Assembly (NCBI GenBank): GCA_041395245.1
Contig: JAWLAY010000010.1
Span: forward strand, 62,001-126,000
Length of the DNA stretch: 64,000 nucleotides
Direction: 5' to 3'
DNA from: Aquimonas sp041395245
GTDB taxonomy: Bacteria; Pseudomonadota; Gammaproteobacteria; Xanthomonadales; Xanthomonadaceae
Position numbers and translations under genes: made by a program. Each line of letters begins with the position of its first letter. Positions within the stretch are counted from its first letter, which is position 1. This document shows positions 17,389-27,723 of this stretch, one piece after another. The notes under the pieces are model-generated. The model was not told the DNA's origin. It did not search any database and saw nothing but the letters and a program-made list of their open reading frames with translations.

Positions 17389-19188
17389 TCAGACCGCTTC
17401 CCCCGCCTCCGCCTGCTGCAATCGCCACATCGCGGCGTAGCGTCCGTCGCTGGCGAGCAGGGCGGTGTGGGTACCGCGTTCGACGATCTGTCCGGCGTCC
17501 ATGACGAGGATCTCGTCCGCATTCATGATCGTGGACAGGCGATGCGCGATGACGAGGGTGGTACGACCTTGCTGGATGCGGTCGAGTTCGGTCTGGATCG
17601 CGCGTTCGGATTTGGAATCCAGTGCCGAGGTGGCTTCGTCGAAGATCAGAATGGCGGGATTCTTCAGCAGGGCGCGCGCGATGGCGACGCGTTGTTTTTC
17701 GCCGCCCGAGAGTTTGAGTCCGCGTTCGCCCACTTCGCTGGCGTAGCCGTCCGGCCATTGGCTGATGACATCGTGGATATGTGCCGCGCGGGCGGCTTGC
17801 TCGACCTCGGCATCACTGGCGTCGGTGCGTCCATAGCGGATGTTGTAGCGGATGCTGTCGTTGAACAGCACGGTGTCCTGCGGAACGATGGCGATGGCGC
17901 GGCGCAGACTGTCTTGGGTCAAATCACGCAGGTCGATGCCGTCGATGCGGATGGCGCCGCCGGTCACGTCGTAGAAGCGGTACAGCAGCCGCGCCAGTGT
18001 GCTTTTGCCGGCACCCGAATGGCCGACGACCGCGACCGTGCCACCGGCGGGCACGCGAAAGCTGACGCCCTGCAGGATCGGGCGACGCGGGTCGTAGCCG
18101 AATTCCACCGCGTCGAACACGATTTCCGGTCGGCGGGCTTGCAAGCACTGCGCGCCGTCGCGGTCTTCGACTTCACGTTGTTCGCTCAGCAGATGCCAAA
18201 GGCGCTCGATGTTGCTCAGTGCCTGTTTCACTTCTCGATACATCATGCCGAGGAAGTTCAGCGGCGCGGCCAGTTGCAGCAGATAGGCATTCACCAGCAC
18301 CAGATCGCCGACGCTTAGCTCACCCGTCACGACGCCGGACGCGGCACGCCACATCAGGGCCGTGACACCGATCGAGATGACCGCGTTCTGGCCGATGTTG
18401 AGTGCGGCGAGCGTCTTGTAGCTGAGGACGTTGGCATCTTCCATGCGTCGCAGGCTGGCATCGTAGCGTTGTGCTTCGTGTTCCTCGTTGCTGAAGTACT
18501 TGACCGTTTCGTAGTTGAGCAGCGAGTCCACTGCTGAGGCGCTGGCGGCGGTGTCGGCCTCGATGGAGGCCCGGTAGTAGCGGGTGCGCCATTCGGTGAC
18601 GCGGATGGTCCACAGCACGTAAGCCAGCAGGGTGATGCCGGTGATGACGGCGAAGCCGATGTCATACAGCGTCACCAGTACGACGGTGACCAGGGTGATT
18701 TCCAGGATCGTCGGCACGATGGTGTAGAGCGTCCAGTCGAGCAGATCGGATATCGAACTGCCGCCGCGTTCGACATCGCGCGAAACGCCGCCGGTGCGAC
18801 GGGCGAGGTGGAAGCGCAGGCTCAGCGCGTGCAGGTGTCGGAACACCTTCAGCATGACCGTGCGCGAGGCGCGCGCCATCACTCTCGCGAACACGATCTG
18901 GCGCAATTCGGTGAATACGCGCTCGGACAGTCGTGCCGCGCCATAGGCCAGCAACAGACTCACCGGCAGAACCAAGGGCAGGGCATCGGCGGCGGTCGGC
19001 AGCGCCAGCCCATCGACAAGGCGCTTGAGGATCATCGGCACGGTCAGGCCAGCCAGCTTTGCCAGCAGCAGGCAAAGCAGGGCGAGACTGATGCGTCCCC
19101 AGTACGGCTTCAGGAATGGCAACAGACTGCGCACGATGGCGCGGGTCGAGTGGGCGCGCTCTGGCGCAGCAGAAGTGACGTCGGTCAT
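17389..19188 (-). CDS. ABC exporter, Atm1/HMT1-type (permease-ATPase fusion)
   Basis: A 599-residue half-transporter with six membrane helices in the first ~310 residues and a nucleotide-binding domain after. Walker A GHSGAGKST is at about 389-397, the signature LSGGEKQR at about 493-500, and Walker B ILIFDEATSALD at about 513-524. The membrane part, with 'RAHSTRAIVRSLLPFLKPYW' at its start and 'YFSNEEHEAQRYD' in the middle, matches Atm1/ABCB7-like exporters, which in bacteria move glutathione-linked metals or sulfur species. The start ATG at 19188 follows the conserved N-terminus well. It is divergent from the MFS gene at 19313. Confidence 0.88.
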   Translation of the reverse strand: MTDVTSAAPERAHSTRAIVRSLLPFLKPYWGRISLALLCLLLAKLAGLTVPMILKRLVDGLALPTAADALPLVLPVSLLLAYGAARLSERVFTELRQIVFARVMARASRTVMLKVFRHLHALSLRFHLARRTGGVSRDVERGGSSISDLLDWTLYTIVPTILEITLVTVVLVTLYDIGFAVITGITLLAYVLWTIRVTEWRTRYYRASIEADTAASASAVDSLLNYETVKYFSNEEHEAQRYDASLRRMEDANVLSYKTLAALNIGQNAVISIGVTALMWRAASGVVTGELSVGDLVLVNAYLLQLAAPLNFLGMMYREVKQALSNIERLWHLLSEQREVEDRDGAQCLQARRPEIVFDAVEFGYDPRRPILQGVSFRVPAGGTVAVVGHSGAGKSTLARLLYRFYDVTGGAIRIDGIDLRDLTQDSLRRAIAIVPQDTVLFNDSIRYNIRYGRTDASDAEVEQAARAAHIHDVISQWPDGYASEVGERGLKLSGGEKQRVAIARALLKNPAILIFDEATSALDSKSERAIQTELDRIQQGRTTLVIAHRLSTIMNADEILVMDAGQIVERGTHTALLASDGRYAAMWRLQQAEAGEAV

Positions 19189-19312
19189 GAGGGCAGAGTG
19201 TGGGGCGGATCAGGCAAACGCAAGCGCGCAACCTCGATCATGGCAGCCCGAATGGCATACGCGGATCGATGGCAGAGCGACTATCCTGCGCGGCTTGCCT
19301 GAGAACTCTCCC

Positions 19313-20581
19313 ATGTCTGCGTCCACCGTTTCCAGAGCGCCTTTGAGTCAACTGTCGCTGGCCCTGCTGCTGGGTGCGCTGGCGATGTTCGGTCCCTTCG
19401 CCATCGACAGCATGTTTCCCGCGTTTGGACAGATCGAGCGCGAGTTTGCGGTCAGCGCGGCGGCGATGCAGCAGACCATCGCGGTCTACATGCTGGCGTA
19501 TGGCACGGCGAGTGTGCTGCATGGGCCGATCTCCGATGCCTACGGACGGCGCAGCGTGCTGTTGATCGGCATTGCGGTGTTCATGCTGGCTTCGGTGGGT
19601 TGTGCCTTGTCGACCTCGTTGCCGCAGTTGCTGTTCTTTCGCGCCCTGCAGGGCGTGTCGTCGGGCGTCGGCATCATCGTTGGGCGCGCCATCGTGCGCG
19701 ATCTGCGCGAAGGACCGGATGCGCAGCGTCTGATGAGTCAGATCTCGATGATCTTCACCATCGCGCCAGCCATCGCGCCGATGATCGGTGGCTGGATTCT
19801 CGGCTGGGGTCGCTGGCCGATGATCTTCTGGTTTCTGGTGGTGTTTGCGGCGCTGTTGTGGCTGGTTGTGGCACTGATCCTGCCCGAGTCGCATCCGCAG
19901 GAAGCGCGCGTGCCGGTCAGCCTGCACAGCCTGTGGAGCAGTTCGACCGGCATGTTGCGCAACCGCAGCTTCCTGCTGCTGTCCCTGACCGCGACCTTCA
20001 ATTTCTCGGCCTTGTTTCTCTACATTTCCTCTGCACCGGCCTTCGTGATGGATCTGCTGCACATGAACGAGCAGCAGTTCGGCTGGTTTTTTGCGCCCAC
20101 CATCGGCGGCATGGCCACCGGTGCCTTCATTTCCGGGCGAACCGCCGGCAAGGTGCCGCCACAACGGATGGTGCGAATCGGCTTCACGGTTTGCCTGCTG
20201 GCGACGTTGAGCAGTCTTGCCTACGCGCTCGTCGCCGAGGCAGTGGTCTATCCCTGGGCCGTGCTGCCGTTGATGTTCAACTCGATGGGCATCGCCATCG
20301 TGTTTCCCATCGTCACGCTGGCGGTGATCGACCTGTATCCGCGCCAGCGCGGCGGGGCGTCATCGATGCAGACCTTCATCAGCCTGATGATCAATGCGGG
20401 CATCGCCGGGCTGGTTTCGCCCTTGGTCAGTCATTCGCCGGTCTGGCTGGCGGCGACGGCCGTGCTGTGCTGTCTGATCGCCATCACGTTCTGGCGGGTG
20501 TTCAATCGACGCGGTCATGCGCCGCTGCACACGCCCGCCGCAACCGAGGTGGCCGAGCTGGAGCCGCTCGACCGCCTCTGA
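19313..20581 (+). CDS. Bcr/CflA family drug-resistance MFS transporter
   Basis: A 422-residue twelve-helix major facilitator protein of the DHA1 Bcr/CflA subfamily. Family signs are the helix-1 motif 'LLLGALAMFGPFAIDSMFPA' with its Asp, the loop 2-3 motif HGPISDAYGRRSVLL, and motif C-like 'APAIAPMIGGWILGWGRW'. Known members export drugs such as bicyclomycin using the proton gradient; the real substrate is unknown. The ATG at 19313 is chosen for the typical short N-terminus before helix 1; no strong ribosome-binding site is seen. It is convergent with the beta-CASP gene, with 22 bp between the stops. Confidence 0.9.
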   Translation: MSASTVSRAPLSQLSLALLLGALAMFGPFAIDSMFPAFGQIEREFAVSAAAMQQTIAVYMLAYGTASVLHGPISDAYGRRSVLLIGIAVFMLASVGCALSTSLPQLLFFRALQGVSSGVGIIVGRAIVRDLREGPDAQRLMSQISMIFTIAPAIAPMIGGWILGWGRWPMIFWFLVVFAALLWLVVALILPESHPQEARVPVSLHSLWSSSTGMLRNRSFLLLSLTATFNFSALFLYISSAPAFVMDLLHMNEQQFGWFFAPTIGGMATGAFISGRTAGKVPPQRMVRIGFTVCLLATLSSLAYALVAEAVVYPWAVLPLMFNSMGIAIVFPIVTLAVIDLYPRQRGGASSMQTFISLMINAGIAGLVSPLVSHSPVWLAATAVLCCLIAITFWRVFNRRGHAPLHTPAATEVAELEPLDRL

Positions 20582-20603
20582 CTGCACGGCCATCGCGTCG
20601 ACA

Positions 20604-21995
20604 TCACACCTCGAAGTGATGCCCCGCGCCGGTGATTTTCACCTCGGTGCCGAAGTTCTCGTTCAGTCGCTGGGCCAGCGCTTCGCGAGCCTCGTCTTCG
20701 CCATGCACCAGCACGACGCGCGGATGTTTCGCGATGGCGCCATACCACTCCGCCAAACCATTCTGGTCGGCATGCGCCGACAGGCCGCCGATGGTGTGGC
20801 GCTTCGCGTTGACCTTGATGCGCTCGCCGAAAATCGTGACGTATTCTGCACCGTCGACGAGCGCGCGACCCAGCGTGCCGCGCGCCTGGTAGCCCGCAAA
20901 CACCACATGCGCGTTGTCGCGCCACAGGTTGTGGCGCAGGTGATGACGAATGCGACCGCCGTTGCACATGCCGCTACCCGCAATGATGATGCAGCCGCCG
21001 CCGCGCGCATTCAGTGCTTGCGAATCCTGCACGCTGTGGATCAGACGCAGATTGGGCAACTGGAACGGGTTATTGTCGCTGCGCCAACGTTGTTGTCCGT
21101 CGCGGTCGAACAGGCGGCAATGGCGGCTGTAGACCTCGGTGACGCGCAAGGCCATCGGTGAATCCAGATAGATCTGCCACTGCCCGATCTGCCAGTCGTC
21201 GAAGTGACGGGCCAGCCAGTAAAGAATCTCCTGACTGCGCCCCACCGCAAAGGCCGGGATCAGCACATTGCCGCGCTGTGCGGCGGCCTCGCGGAAAACT
21301 TCGCCGAGCTCCGCGATGGTGGCCTGTCGGGAGCGGTGCAGACGGTCGCCGTAGGTGCTTTCCAGCAACACGAGATCGGCCTGCGGGACGCTGACCGGGT
21401 CGTTCATCAGCGGCGCACCCTTGCTGCCGAGGTCGCCGGAAAACAGCAAGGTGCGCGGGCCTTTCGGCGTCTCGCCACGCAGCTCCACCGACGCCGAGCC
21501 GAGGATGTGTCCAGCATCGCGCAGGGTGAGAGTGAGCCCGGGCAGAATCTCCGTCGGCGTGGCGTAGTCGATACCACGCAGTAGGCTCAGGGTGTCGGCG
21601 ACATCCAGTGCGGAATACAGCGGCACCTCGTCGGCAGGCAGACCTTCACGGAGGCGACGGCGATTGTGCCGTTCGGTATCGGCCGCGGCGAGCTGAGCCG
21701 AGTCTTCCAGCATGATGCGGGCCAGGTCCGCGGTCGCCCGATGGGTGAACACCGGGCCGCGATAGCCACGCTTGACCAGCAAGGGCAAACGCCCGAGATG
21801 ATCGATATGGGCGTGGCTGATGACCACCGCATCAAGCGATTCGACATCAAACGGAAAGGCTTCGGCGTTGCGAGCGTCGTCCTCGCGCCCGCCTTGATGC
21901 AGGCCGCAGTCGAGCAGAATCCGTAGCTTGCCGAACTCCAGCAGATGGGAGGAGCCAGTGACTTCGCCAGCGGCGCCGTGAAGAGTGATGCGCAT
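20604..21995 (-). CDS. Metallo-beta-lactamase/beta-CASP RNA hydrolase
   Basis: A 463-residue protein of the CPSF73-like beta-CASP group. The zinc motif HAHIDH is at residues 61-66, with further ligands expected in 'DAGHILGSASVEL' and 'FSGDLG'. The beta-CASP part contains 'IPAFAVGRSQEILYWL', and the C-terminal RMMBL part has 'GGLSAHADQNGLAEW' and 'VLVHGEDEA'. Such enzymes cut RNA as endo- or exonucleases. GGAG precedes the ATG at 21995. It stands alone on the minus strand between the MFS gene and the M13 peptidase gene. Confidence 0.9.
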   Translation of the reverse strand: MRITLHGAAGEVTGSSHLLEFGKLRILLDCGLHQGGREDDARNAEAFPFDVESLDAVVISHAHIDHLGRLPLLVKRGYRGPVFTHRATADLARIMLEDSAQLAAADTERHNRRRLREGLPADEVPLYSALDVADTLSLLRGIDYATPTEILPGLTLTLRDAGHILGSASVELRGETPKGPRTLLFSGDLGSKGAPLMNDPVSVPQADLVLLESTYGDRLHRSRQATIAELGEVFREAAAQRGNVLIPAFAVGRSQEILYWLARHFDDWQIGQWQIYLDSPMALRVTEVYSRHCRLFDRDGQQRWRSDNNPFQLPNLRLIHSVQDSQALNARGGGCIIIAGSGMCNGGRIRHHLRHNLWRDNAHVVFAGYQARGTLGRALVDGAEYVTIFGERIKVNAKRHTIGGLSAHADQNGLAEWYGAIAKHPRVVLVHGEDEAREALAQRLNENFGTEVKITGAGHHFEV

Positions 21996-22125
21996 GGAAT
22001 GCTCCGGGGGAGTGTGGTTGGATCATCGCATGGGGCATGAAGACAGAGAGCCGTGACGTAAGGCACTGTGGCAACGCGGATTGGCCCCCTAGCCTTACTG
22101 GTTTCCGTCTTCAGTGAGTGTTGCC

Positions 22126-24169
22126 ATGTTGCTTCGTTCCCGTCGTGTGTTGTGCGCCGCGCTCGCGTTGGCGCTGTCTCTGCCGGTGGCAGCCAGCGAT
22201 CTGATCGCGCCGATCAAGCTGGACACCGCTGACCTCAATCCCGATGCGCCCGCCTGTGACGACCTGAACGCCTTCGTCAATTCCCGCTGGCTGGCGCAGA
22301 ACCCGGTGCCCGCCGATCGCACCACCTGGGGCACCTTCGAAACCCTTGCCGAGCGCTCGCTGAGCATGCAGAGGCAGATTGCGAAGACGCGGCCAAGGCC
22401 GCCGCGATCGAGCAGGTGTGGACAAGCTGATCGGCGACTTCTACGCCACCGGCATGGATGAGCAGGCGATCAATGCGCAGGGCGTCGCGCCACTGCAGCC
22501 GATGCTGGACCGTATCGCCGCGTTGGATTCGCCACAGGCCATCGCCGCGTGGTTGCGCGACAACTTTGCCAAGGGTCAGGGCTTCCTGTTCGGATTTGGT
22601 GGCGAAGCGGATTTCAAGAATTCCTCGATGACCATCGCCTACACCTCGCAGGGCGGCATGTCGCTGCCGGAGAAGGGTTACTACACGCTGGAGCGCGAGG
22701 ACTACGCCAAGATCCGCGAAGCCTTCAAGGCGCATGTGCAGAAAACCCTCGAACTCGCCGGTGTCGATGCAGGCGCTGCTGCCGAACAGGCGCAGTGGGT
22801 GTTCGACTTTGAGAAGCGTTTGGCCGATGCCTCGCTGTCGCGCGTCGAAATGCGCAATCCGGCCGTGTTCTACAACCCGGTCAGCATTGCCGACGCCGAA
22901 AAGCTGACCCCGAATTTCTCCTGGGTCGAGTTCTTCAAGGCGCAGGGCGTGGCCGCGCCCGAGATGTTCTCGCTGGCGCAGCCCAAGTTCTTCGAAGCCT
23001 TCAACGCCATGCTGGTCGACGTACCGGTATCGCACTGGCAAGCCTATCTGCGCTTCCACGCCATCGATGGCGCGGCGCCGTATCTGGGTGATGCGCTGGC
23101 CGAACAGAACTTCAGCTTCTACGGCAAGACGCTGCGCGGCCAGCAGGAGCAACAGCCGCGTTGGAAGCGCGTGTTGAACGAGCTCAACGGACAGATGGGT
23201 GAAGCGCTGGGTCAGGCGTATGTCGCACGCACCTTCCCGCCCGAAGCCAAGGCGCAGGCGCTGGAACTGGTCAATCACCTCAGTGCCGCGCTGAAGGTCC
23301 GTATCGAGCAGCTCGACTGGATGAGCGATGCCACCAAGGTGAAAGCGCTGGAGAAGTGGGCCAGCTTCACGCCCAAGATCGGCTATCCCGATGTGTGGCG
23401 CGACTGGAGCGGCGCGCAGACCGCGCGCAGCAGCTACCTCGACAACGTGCTGTCGCTGATCGCCTTCAACTACCGCTACAACCTCGACAAGATCGGCAAG
23501 CCGGTCGACAAATCGACCTGGGAAATGAGCCCGCAGACGGTCAACGCCTACTACAACCCGTTGCGCAACGAGATCGTTTTCCCGGCGGCCATCCTGCAAC
23601 CGCCGTTCTTCGATCCGGGTGCCGACCCGGCGGTCAACTACGGTGGCATCGGTGCGGTGATCGGCCACGAAATGATTCATGGCTACGACGATCAGGGCAG
23701 CAAGTTCGACGCCCAGGGCAACTTCAGCAACTGGTGGACCGACGAAGACCGCAAGGGCTTTGAAGCGCGCACCGACAAGCTGGTCAGCCAGTTCAGCGAC
23801 TACGTCGCCATCGATGGCCTGAAGGTCAAGGGCGATCTGACGCTGGGAGAAAACATCGCGGATCTGGGCGGTCTGTCGGTCGCCTTCGATGCCATGAATC
23901 GCTATCTGGCCGAAAACGAGGAATGGAAGACCCGCAAGATCGACGGCTACGACCAGGCGCAGCGTTTCTTCATGAACTGGGCCACCGTCTGGCGTCGCAA
24001 CTTCAAGGACGAAGAACTCAAACTTCGCCTCGACACCGACTCGCACGCCCCGGCCGGATTCCGCGCCATCGGCGCACCGTCCAACATGGGCAGCTTCGCC
24101 GCGGCGTTCAACTGCTCGGTGAAAGACAAGATGGTGCGTCCGGCGGACGTGCAAGTCGCGATCTGGTAA
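22126..24169 (+). pseudogene. M13-family zinc metallopeptidase, two apparent 1-nt deletions
   Basis: This would be a 681-residue secreted neprilysin/PepO-like peptidase. The signal peptide (MLLRSRRVLCAALALALSLP) and the first ~85 residues are in one frame, about 12 residues around 22383-22417 are in a second, and the rest is in a third. Two missing bases, probably in CC near 22382 and GG(G) near 22416, restore one frame. All catalytic parts are intact: NAYYNP, the zinc motif HEMIH at 23666-23680, and ENIADLGG with the third ligand. Peptides of moderate size would be the substrate outside the cytoplasm. The gene may be functional if the deletions are sequence errors. A related but degenerate gene lies at 29579. 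Confidence 0.85.
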
Positions 24170-24231
24170 GGCGCGTCGCCGCGCGTCACAATCGCTTGCA
24201 TCGAGTCAATTGGACAAAGGTTTAAACTATG

Positions 24232-24264
24232 CGGGGTGACACATCATGTGTCGCCCCGTTTTTT
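24232..24264 (+). terminator. Intrinsic terminator just before the FecR gene
   Basis: A 12-bp stem (arms CGGGGTGACACA and TGTGTCGCCCCG, one G-T wobble) with a TCA loop and six T residues. It ends the M13 peptidase transcript 63 bp after its stop, but it also stands only 11 nt before the ATG of the FecR gene, so that gene's transcript must pass it or start within it. Confidence 0.85.
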
Positions 24265-24275
24265 ATGAGGCTTGC

Positions 24276-25922
24276 ATGCATCTGCGCGTTGTTTGGTGGT
24301 GCTTGTTGTTGCTGCTTTCCGGCGCGGCGTCTGCGGAGGATTTCGTGTACAGCGTTCGGCCCGGAGAGCATCTCTGGGGAATCAGCGAGCGAATGTTGCG
24401 TTCACGTGGTCTTTGGCTACGTCTGCAGTCGCTGAACCAGATCGAAAACCCCTACCGCATTCCGCCGGGAACACGAATTCGCATTCCCCTGCACTGGTTG
24501 AAGTTGGATCCCGATGTGGCGAGGCCGTTGCAGATGGACGGACAGTCACAGTTGCTGCGACCGGACGAGCAGGCACGCCTGCTGACCATGGATGACGAGC
24601 TGCGTGTCAATGACGTTCTTCACGTTGGCGAGGACAGCAGCGTGCTGCTGGCTTTCGCGGATGGCTCGGAGATGTTGGTTCGACCGAATTCGCAATTGCA
24701 GTTTGATCGGATCACACGCGTCGGTGGCCAAGCGATGGTCGATACATCGATGCGATTGTTGCAAGGGGCCGTCGAGCCAACGGTGACACCACGCCAAAGC
24801 CCGTCATTGAAGTTTGATGTCCACACGCCCATCGGACTGACTTCGGTTAGAGGCACACAGTATCGAATTGCTGCCGAGCCGGGCAGTTTGCGGGTGCGAG
24901 CGGAGGTGCTGAAGGGCGAAGTGGTCCTGGTGCACGATGGTGCTGAGCTGGCCGTTGTGGCCGGTCAGGGTGCAGTGCTTTCGACCTCTGGGTCGGTTCC
25001 GCCTCGTGCAACCGAGCTATTGCCAGCAGTCGATGTGTCCGGGTTGCCACGGCAGCTCCGCTATCTCCCGCTGCGGCTGCAAATGGCCTTGCCGTCGGGT
25101 GCGCAGGGAATGGAAGTCCAGATCAGTCGTTCCGAGGATTTCTCCGGAATCGTGTCCGAGCGTAGTTTCGCAGATGGCGAGTGGCGGTTGGGTAGTCTGC
25201 CCGATGGTCATTACTGGTTGCGCGTTCGTGCCATTGATCCGTCAGGATTGCGCGGCTTCGACGCGGTGCATGGTTTCGAGGTGGCAGCAAGGCCCGAGCC
25301 CCCGATTGTTCTGTCGCCGACGATGGACTCACGTGTTCGAGCCATGTCGATCCCCGCTGAATGGACTCGCAGCGCTGATGCAGCGAGCTATCGCGTTCGT
25401 CTTTGGCGCCCGCTTCCTTCAGGCAGTGAAGACTTGTCCGAGATCATGCTGTAAACGCCGATCATTGACCAAGTCGAGAAGTCGAGCCAAGTAAAACTTG
25501 AGTCCCACTCTGCGGGACGCTACGTCATGAGCATCGCAACGATTGACGCTGCAGGTCGCGAAGGGCCGCCTTCGTTACCGCAATCATTCCGGTTTGAGCC
25601 CGCACCGACTATCGGCGCGGCGCAGTCAGCGTTTTCTGCCCATGAATTGATCCTGCGCTGGCCAGCAGTGCCTGGGGTGCAACGCTATGCCTACCAGTGG
25701 GGTGCCGATGCGGATTTCGACCAAGTCATCTTGGAAGGCGAGTTGCATGAGCCGGTTCTCAAGCTGCCGAGACCGCGGCGTGGCATTTACTACTTCAGGG
25801 TTCGCGTACTGGATGACCCCGAGTTCCCCGCGCCGTTTTCGGCCACTCAGGAAATTGTTGTGCCCATGAGCTGGCACAGTGCCGGTGGTGTGGCCATCCT
25901 GCTCGGTATTCTGCTGCTGTGA
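24276..25922 (+). pseudogene. Secreted LysM-FecR domain protein with an in-frame stop
   Basis: A frame of 548 codons interrupted by one TAA at 25452-25454 (codon 393). Before and after the stop the same frame codes continuous, similar sequence. In order: a signal peptide (VVWWCLLLLLSGAASA), a LysM peptidoglycan-binding domain (about residues 24-65; 'VRPGEHLWGISERML'), a FecR domain (about 100-230; 'LLAFADGSEMLVRPNSQLQF'), then two fibronectin-like segments and a C-terminal hydrophobic helix. GAGG precedes the ATG at 24276. Its stop overlaps the start of the CHASE2-GGDEF gene, so both belong to one operon and probably to one envelope-sensing system. It could be a real nonsense mutation or a base error. 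Confidence 0.82.
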
Positions 25923-27604
25923 TCCACAACGTCTTGAGGCTATGGCAGGGAATCAGCCGAGGTATTGCTGCGCTGCTGCTGTCCGCGGGCTTGTTTTGGG
26001 CAGGTGCGCTGGATGGAATCGACCGTTGGGTCTATGACCATGCGTTTTTGCTGGGTTCGTCCACCGACTCGACTGATCAGGTGGTGGTGGTTGAGATTGA
26101 CGAAGAGAGCCTGCGAGCAGAAGGTCGGTGGCCCTGGGCTCGTGACAGGCAAGCCGCCTTGCTATCAGCCATCGCCGCTGCCAAGCCCAAGAAGGTCGCC
26201 GTCGATATATTGTTGACCGAGCCAAGTCCGGAGCCCGATGCGGACATTGCTCTGGCCAAGGTTCTCGGTGGCTTGCCTGGCACGGTGCTGCCAGTTGGAT
26301 TTTCGTATCTGCGTTCCAGCGAGCAGGTCATTGAGCTTTTTCCCCTGCCGGAGTTTTCGGTAGGCGCGACATTCGGTCACGCGCTGCTTTCCTATGACGA
26401 CGACGGCATGTTGCGCAGATATTGGGCGCGGGGCGGAGTCGGTGGGGCAGTGTGGCCGCAGATTGCACAGGCTTTAGTGGAAAGAGATCAGCGCGGGCGA
26501 CTGGCGTACGCGGACCTTTCATTGCTGACGGATGATCCTTCGGACATGCTCGAATTGCAGACTCAGGATGCCGTGGGCATTCACTTTGGCCATCTCTACC
26601 AGCCGACCCCAAGTGTTTCTGCCGTGCAGGTCTTACGTGGGGACGCGAACGCTCTTCTTGCTGGTCGTCATGTGATGGTTGGGGTTACTGCGCCGGGGTT
26701 GGCCAGTCTGATCGCGATACCGCAAGTTGGCGGCTACAGTCTGCTTTCAGGCGTGCATATCAATGCATTGATTGCTCGCAATTTGTTGGATGGCGTGTCA
26801 ATCCATACTGCACCAACAAGAATGACGTTGACGCTCAGCGTCGTCGCGGTGTTGATGCTCGCGCTTGCTGGCGCCCATCTTCAGGGGCGCGTTCTGCTAT
26901 TGACCCACTTCGCTGTCGCCCTGCTGGTGGTTGTTGTCAGTCTGTTGCTCGTTTTCGGTGCGTCGCTCTGGCTTCCGCCGTCCATAGCCCTGGTTGGCAT
27001 CCTGGCCAACGTGGTCCTGAACTCGGTCCAAGTGCTGGATCGCGCCAAGCGCGAAGCGCGGACAGATGCCTTGACGGGGCTATTGAATCGGCGCGGTCTG
27101 TGGGAGGCCTACAGCAGTGATCAGCAACGAGCGCGTCGAATGGGTCTGTCAGTTGGTTTGATGATTGTCGATGTGGATCATTTCAAGCTCTACAACGATT
27201 GCTACGGTCATCAGATGGGCGACGCCGTTCTGCAAAAGGTCGCGCGATTGTTGCAGCAGGGTACCCGCAGAGACTCGTCGCAGGTGGCACGGATTGGTGG
27301 TGAGGAGTTCGCCGTCACCGTGTTCAGCGGCGATCCGGATGCCTTCGTGGCTGCAGCTGGACGTTTACGCGAGCACGTTTCTGCGGCGTTGATCCCGCAT
27401 CTCGATTCGCCGCTCGCCCACTTGACGATCAGTGTTGGCACGGCATGGTCCGAAGACGCCGCGGTGCCATTGGAGGCGCTCTACGACGCCGCTGATCGTG
27501 GTCTCTATCAAGCCAAACGCGATGGTCGCAACCGGGTGGCAGATCTCCAGCGTGTTCACATCGCAGTGGACCAATGGTCTGCCGTCGCTGGGCAAAGCCG
27601 CTGA
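25919..27604 (+). CDS. CHASE2-domain diguanylate cyclase
   Basis: A 561-residue membrane sensor. One helix at about 13-30 is followed by a periplasmic CHASE2 domain (about 45-300), then three helices (about 305-370), then a cytoplasmic GGDEF domain with active site GGEEF at 460-464 and 'DVDHFKLYNDCYGH' upstream. GGEEF is a known active variant, so it probably makes c-di-GMP. The inhibitory I-site RxxD is not kept (RDSS at the expected place). The start is GTG at 25919, overlapping the stop of the FecR gene by 3 bases, so translation is coupled. The premature stop in that gene may lower its expression. Confidence 0.88.
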   Translation: MIHNVLRLWQGISRGIAALLLSAGLFWAGALDGIDRWVYDHAFLLGSSTDSTDQVVVVEIDEESLRAEGRWPWARDRQAALLSAIAAAKPKKVAVDILLTEPSPEPDADIALAKVLGGLPGTVLPVGFSYLRSSEQVIELFPLPEFSVGATFGHALLSYDDDGMLRRYWARGGVGGAVWPQIAQALVERDQRGRLAYADLSLLTDDPSDMLELQTQDAVGIHFGHLYQPTPSVSAVQVLRGDANALLAGRHVMVGVTAPGLASLIAIPQVGGYSLLSGVHINALIARNLLDGVSIHTAPTRMTLTLSVVAVLMLALAGAHLQGRVLLLTHFAVALLVVVVSLLLVFGASLWLPPSIALVGILANVVLNSVQVLDRAKREARTDALTGLLNRRGLWEAYSSDQQRARRMGLSVGLMIVDVDHFKLYNDCYGHQMGDAVLQKVARLLQQGTRRDSSQVARIGGEEFAVTVFSGDPDAFVAAAGRLREHVSAALIPHLDSPLAHLTISVGTAWSEDAAVPLEALYDAADRGLYQAKRDGRNRVADLQRVHIAVDQWSAVAGQSR

Positions 27605-27723
27605 CGACCTTTGACCGACGTACGCAAGGCGCTTGTCCAGGTCGGTTGTGTGGCGCAGCGCTGCATGTTGGGTGGCTGGATCGTCTACCCCTACACTGCA
27701 CGACCCCAAGGACCGAGATCGTC

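Noticed and set aside
22277..24154. Long open frame on the minus strand opposite the M13 peptidase
   Set aside because: It mirrors the codon pattern of a conserved gene in GC-rich DNA, and has no recognisable domain or start signal.
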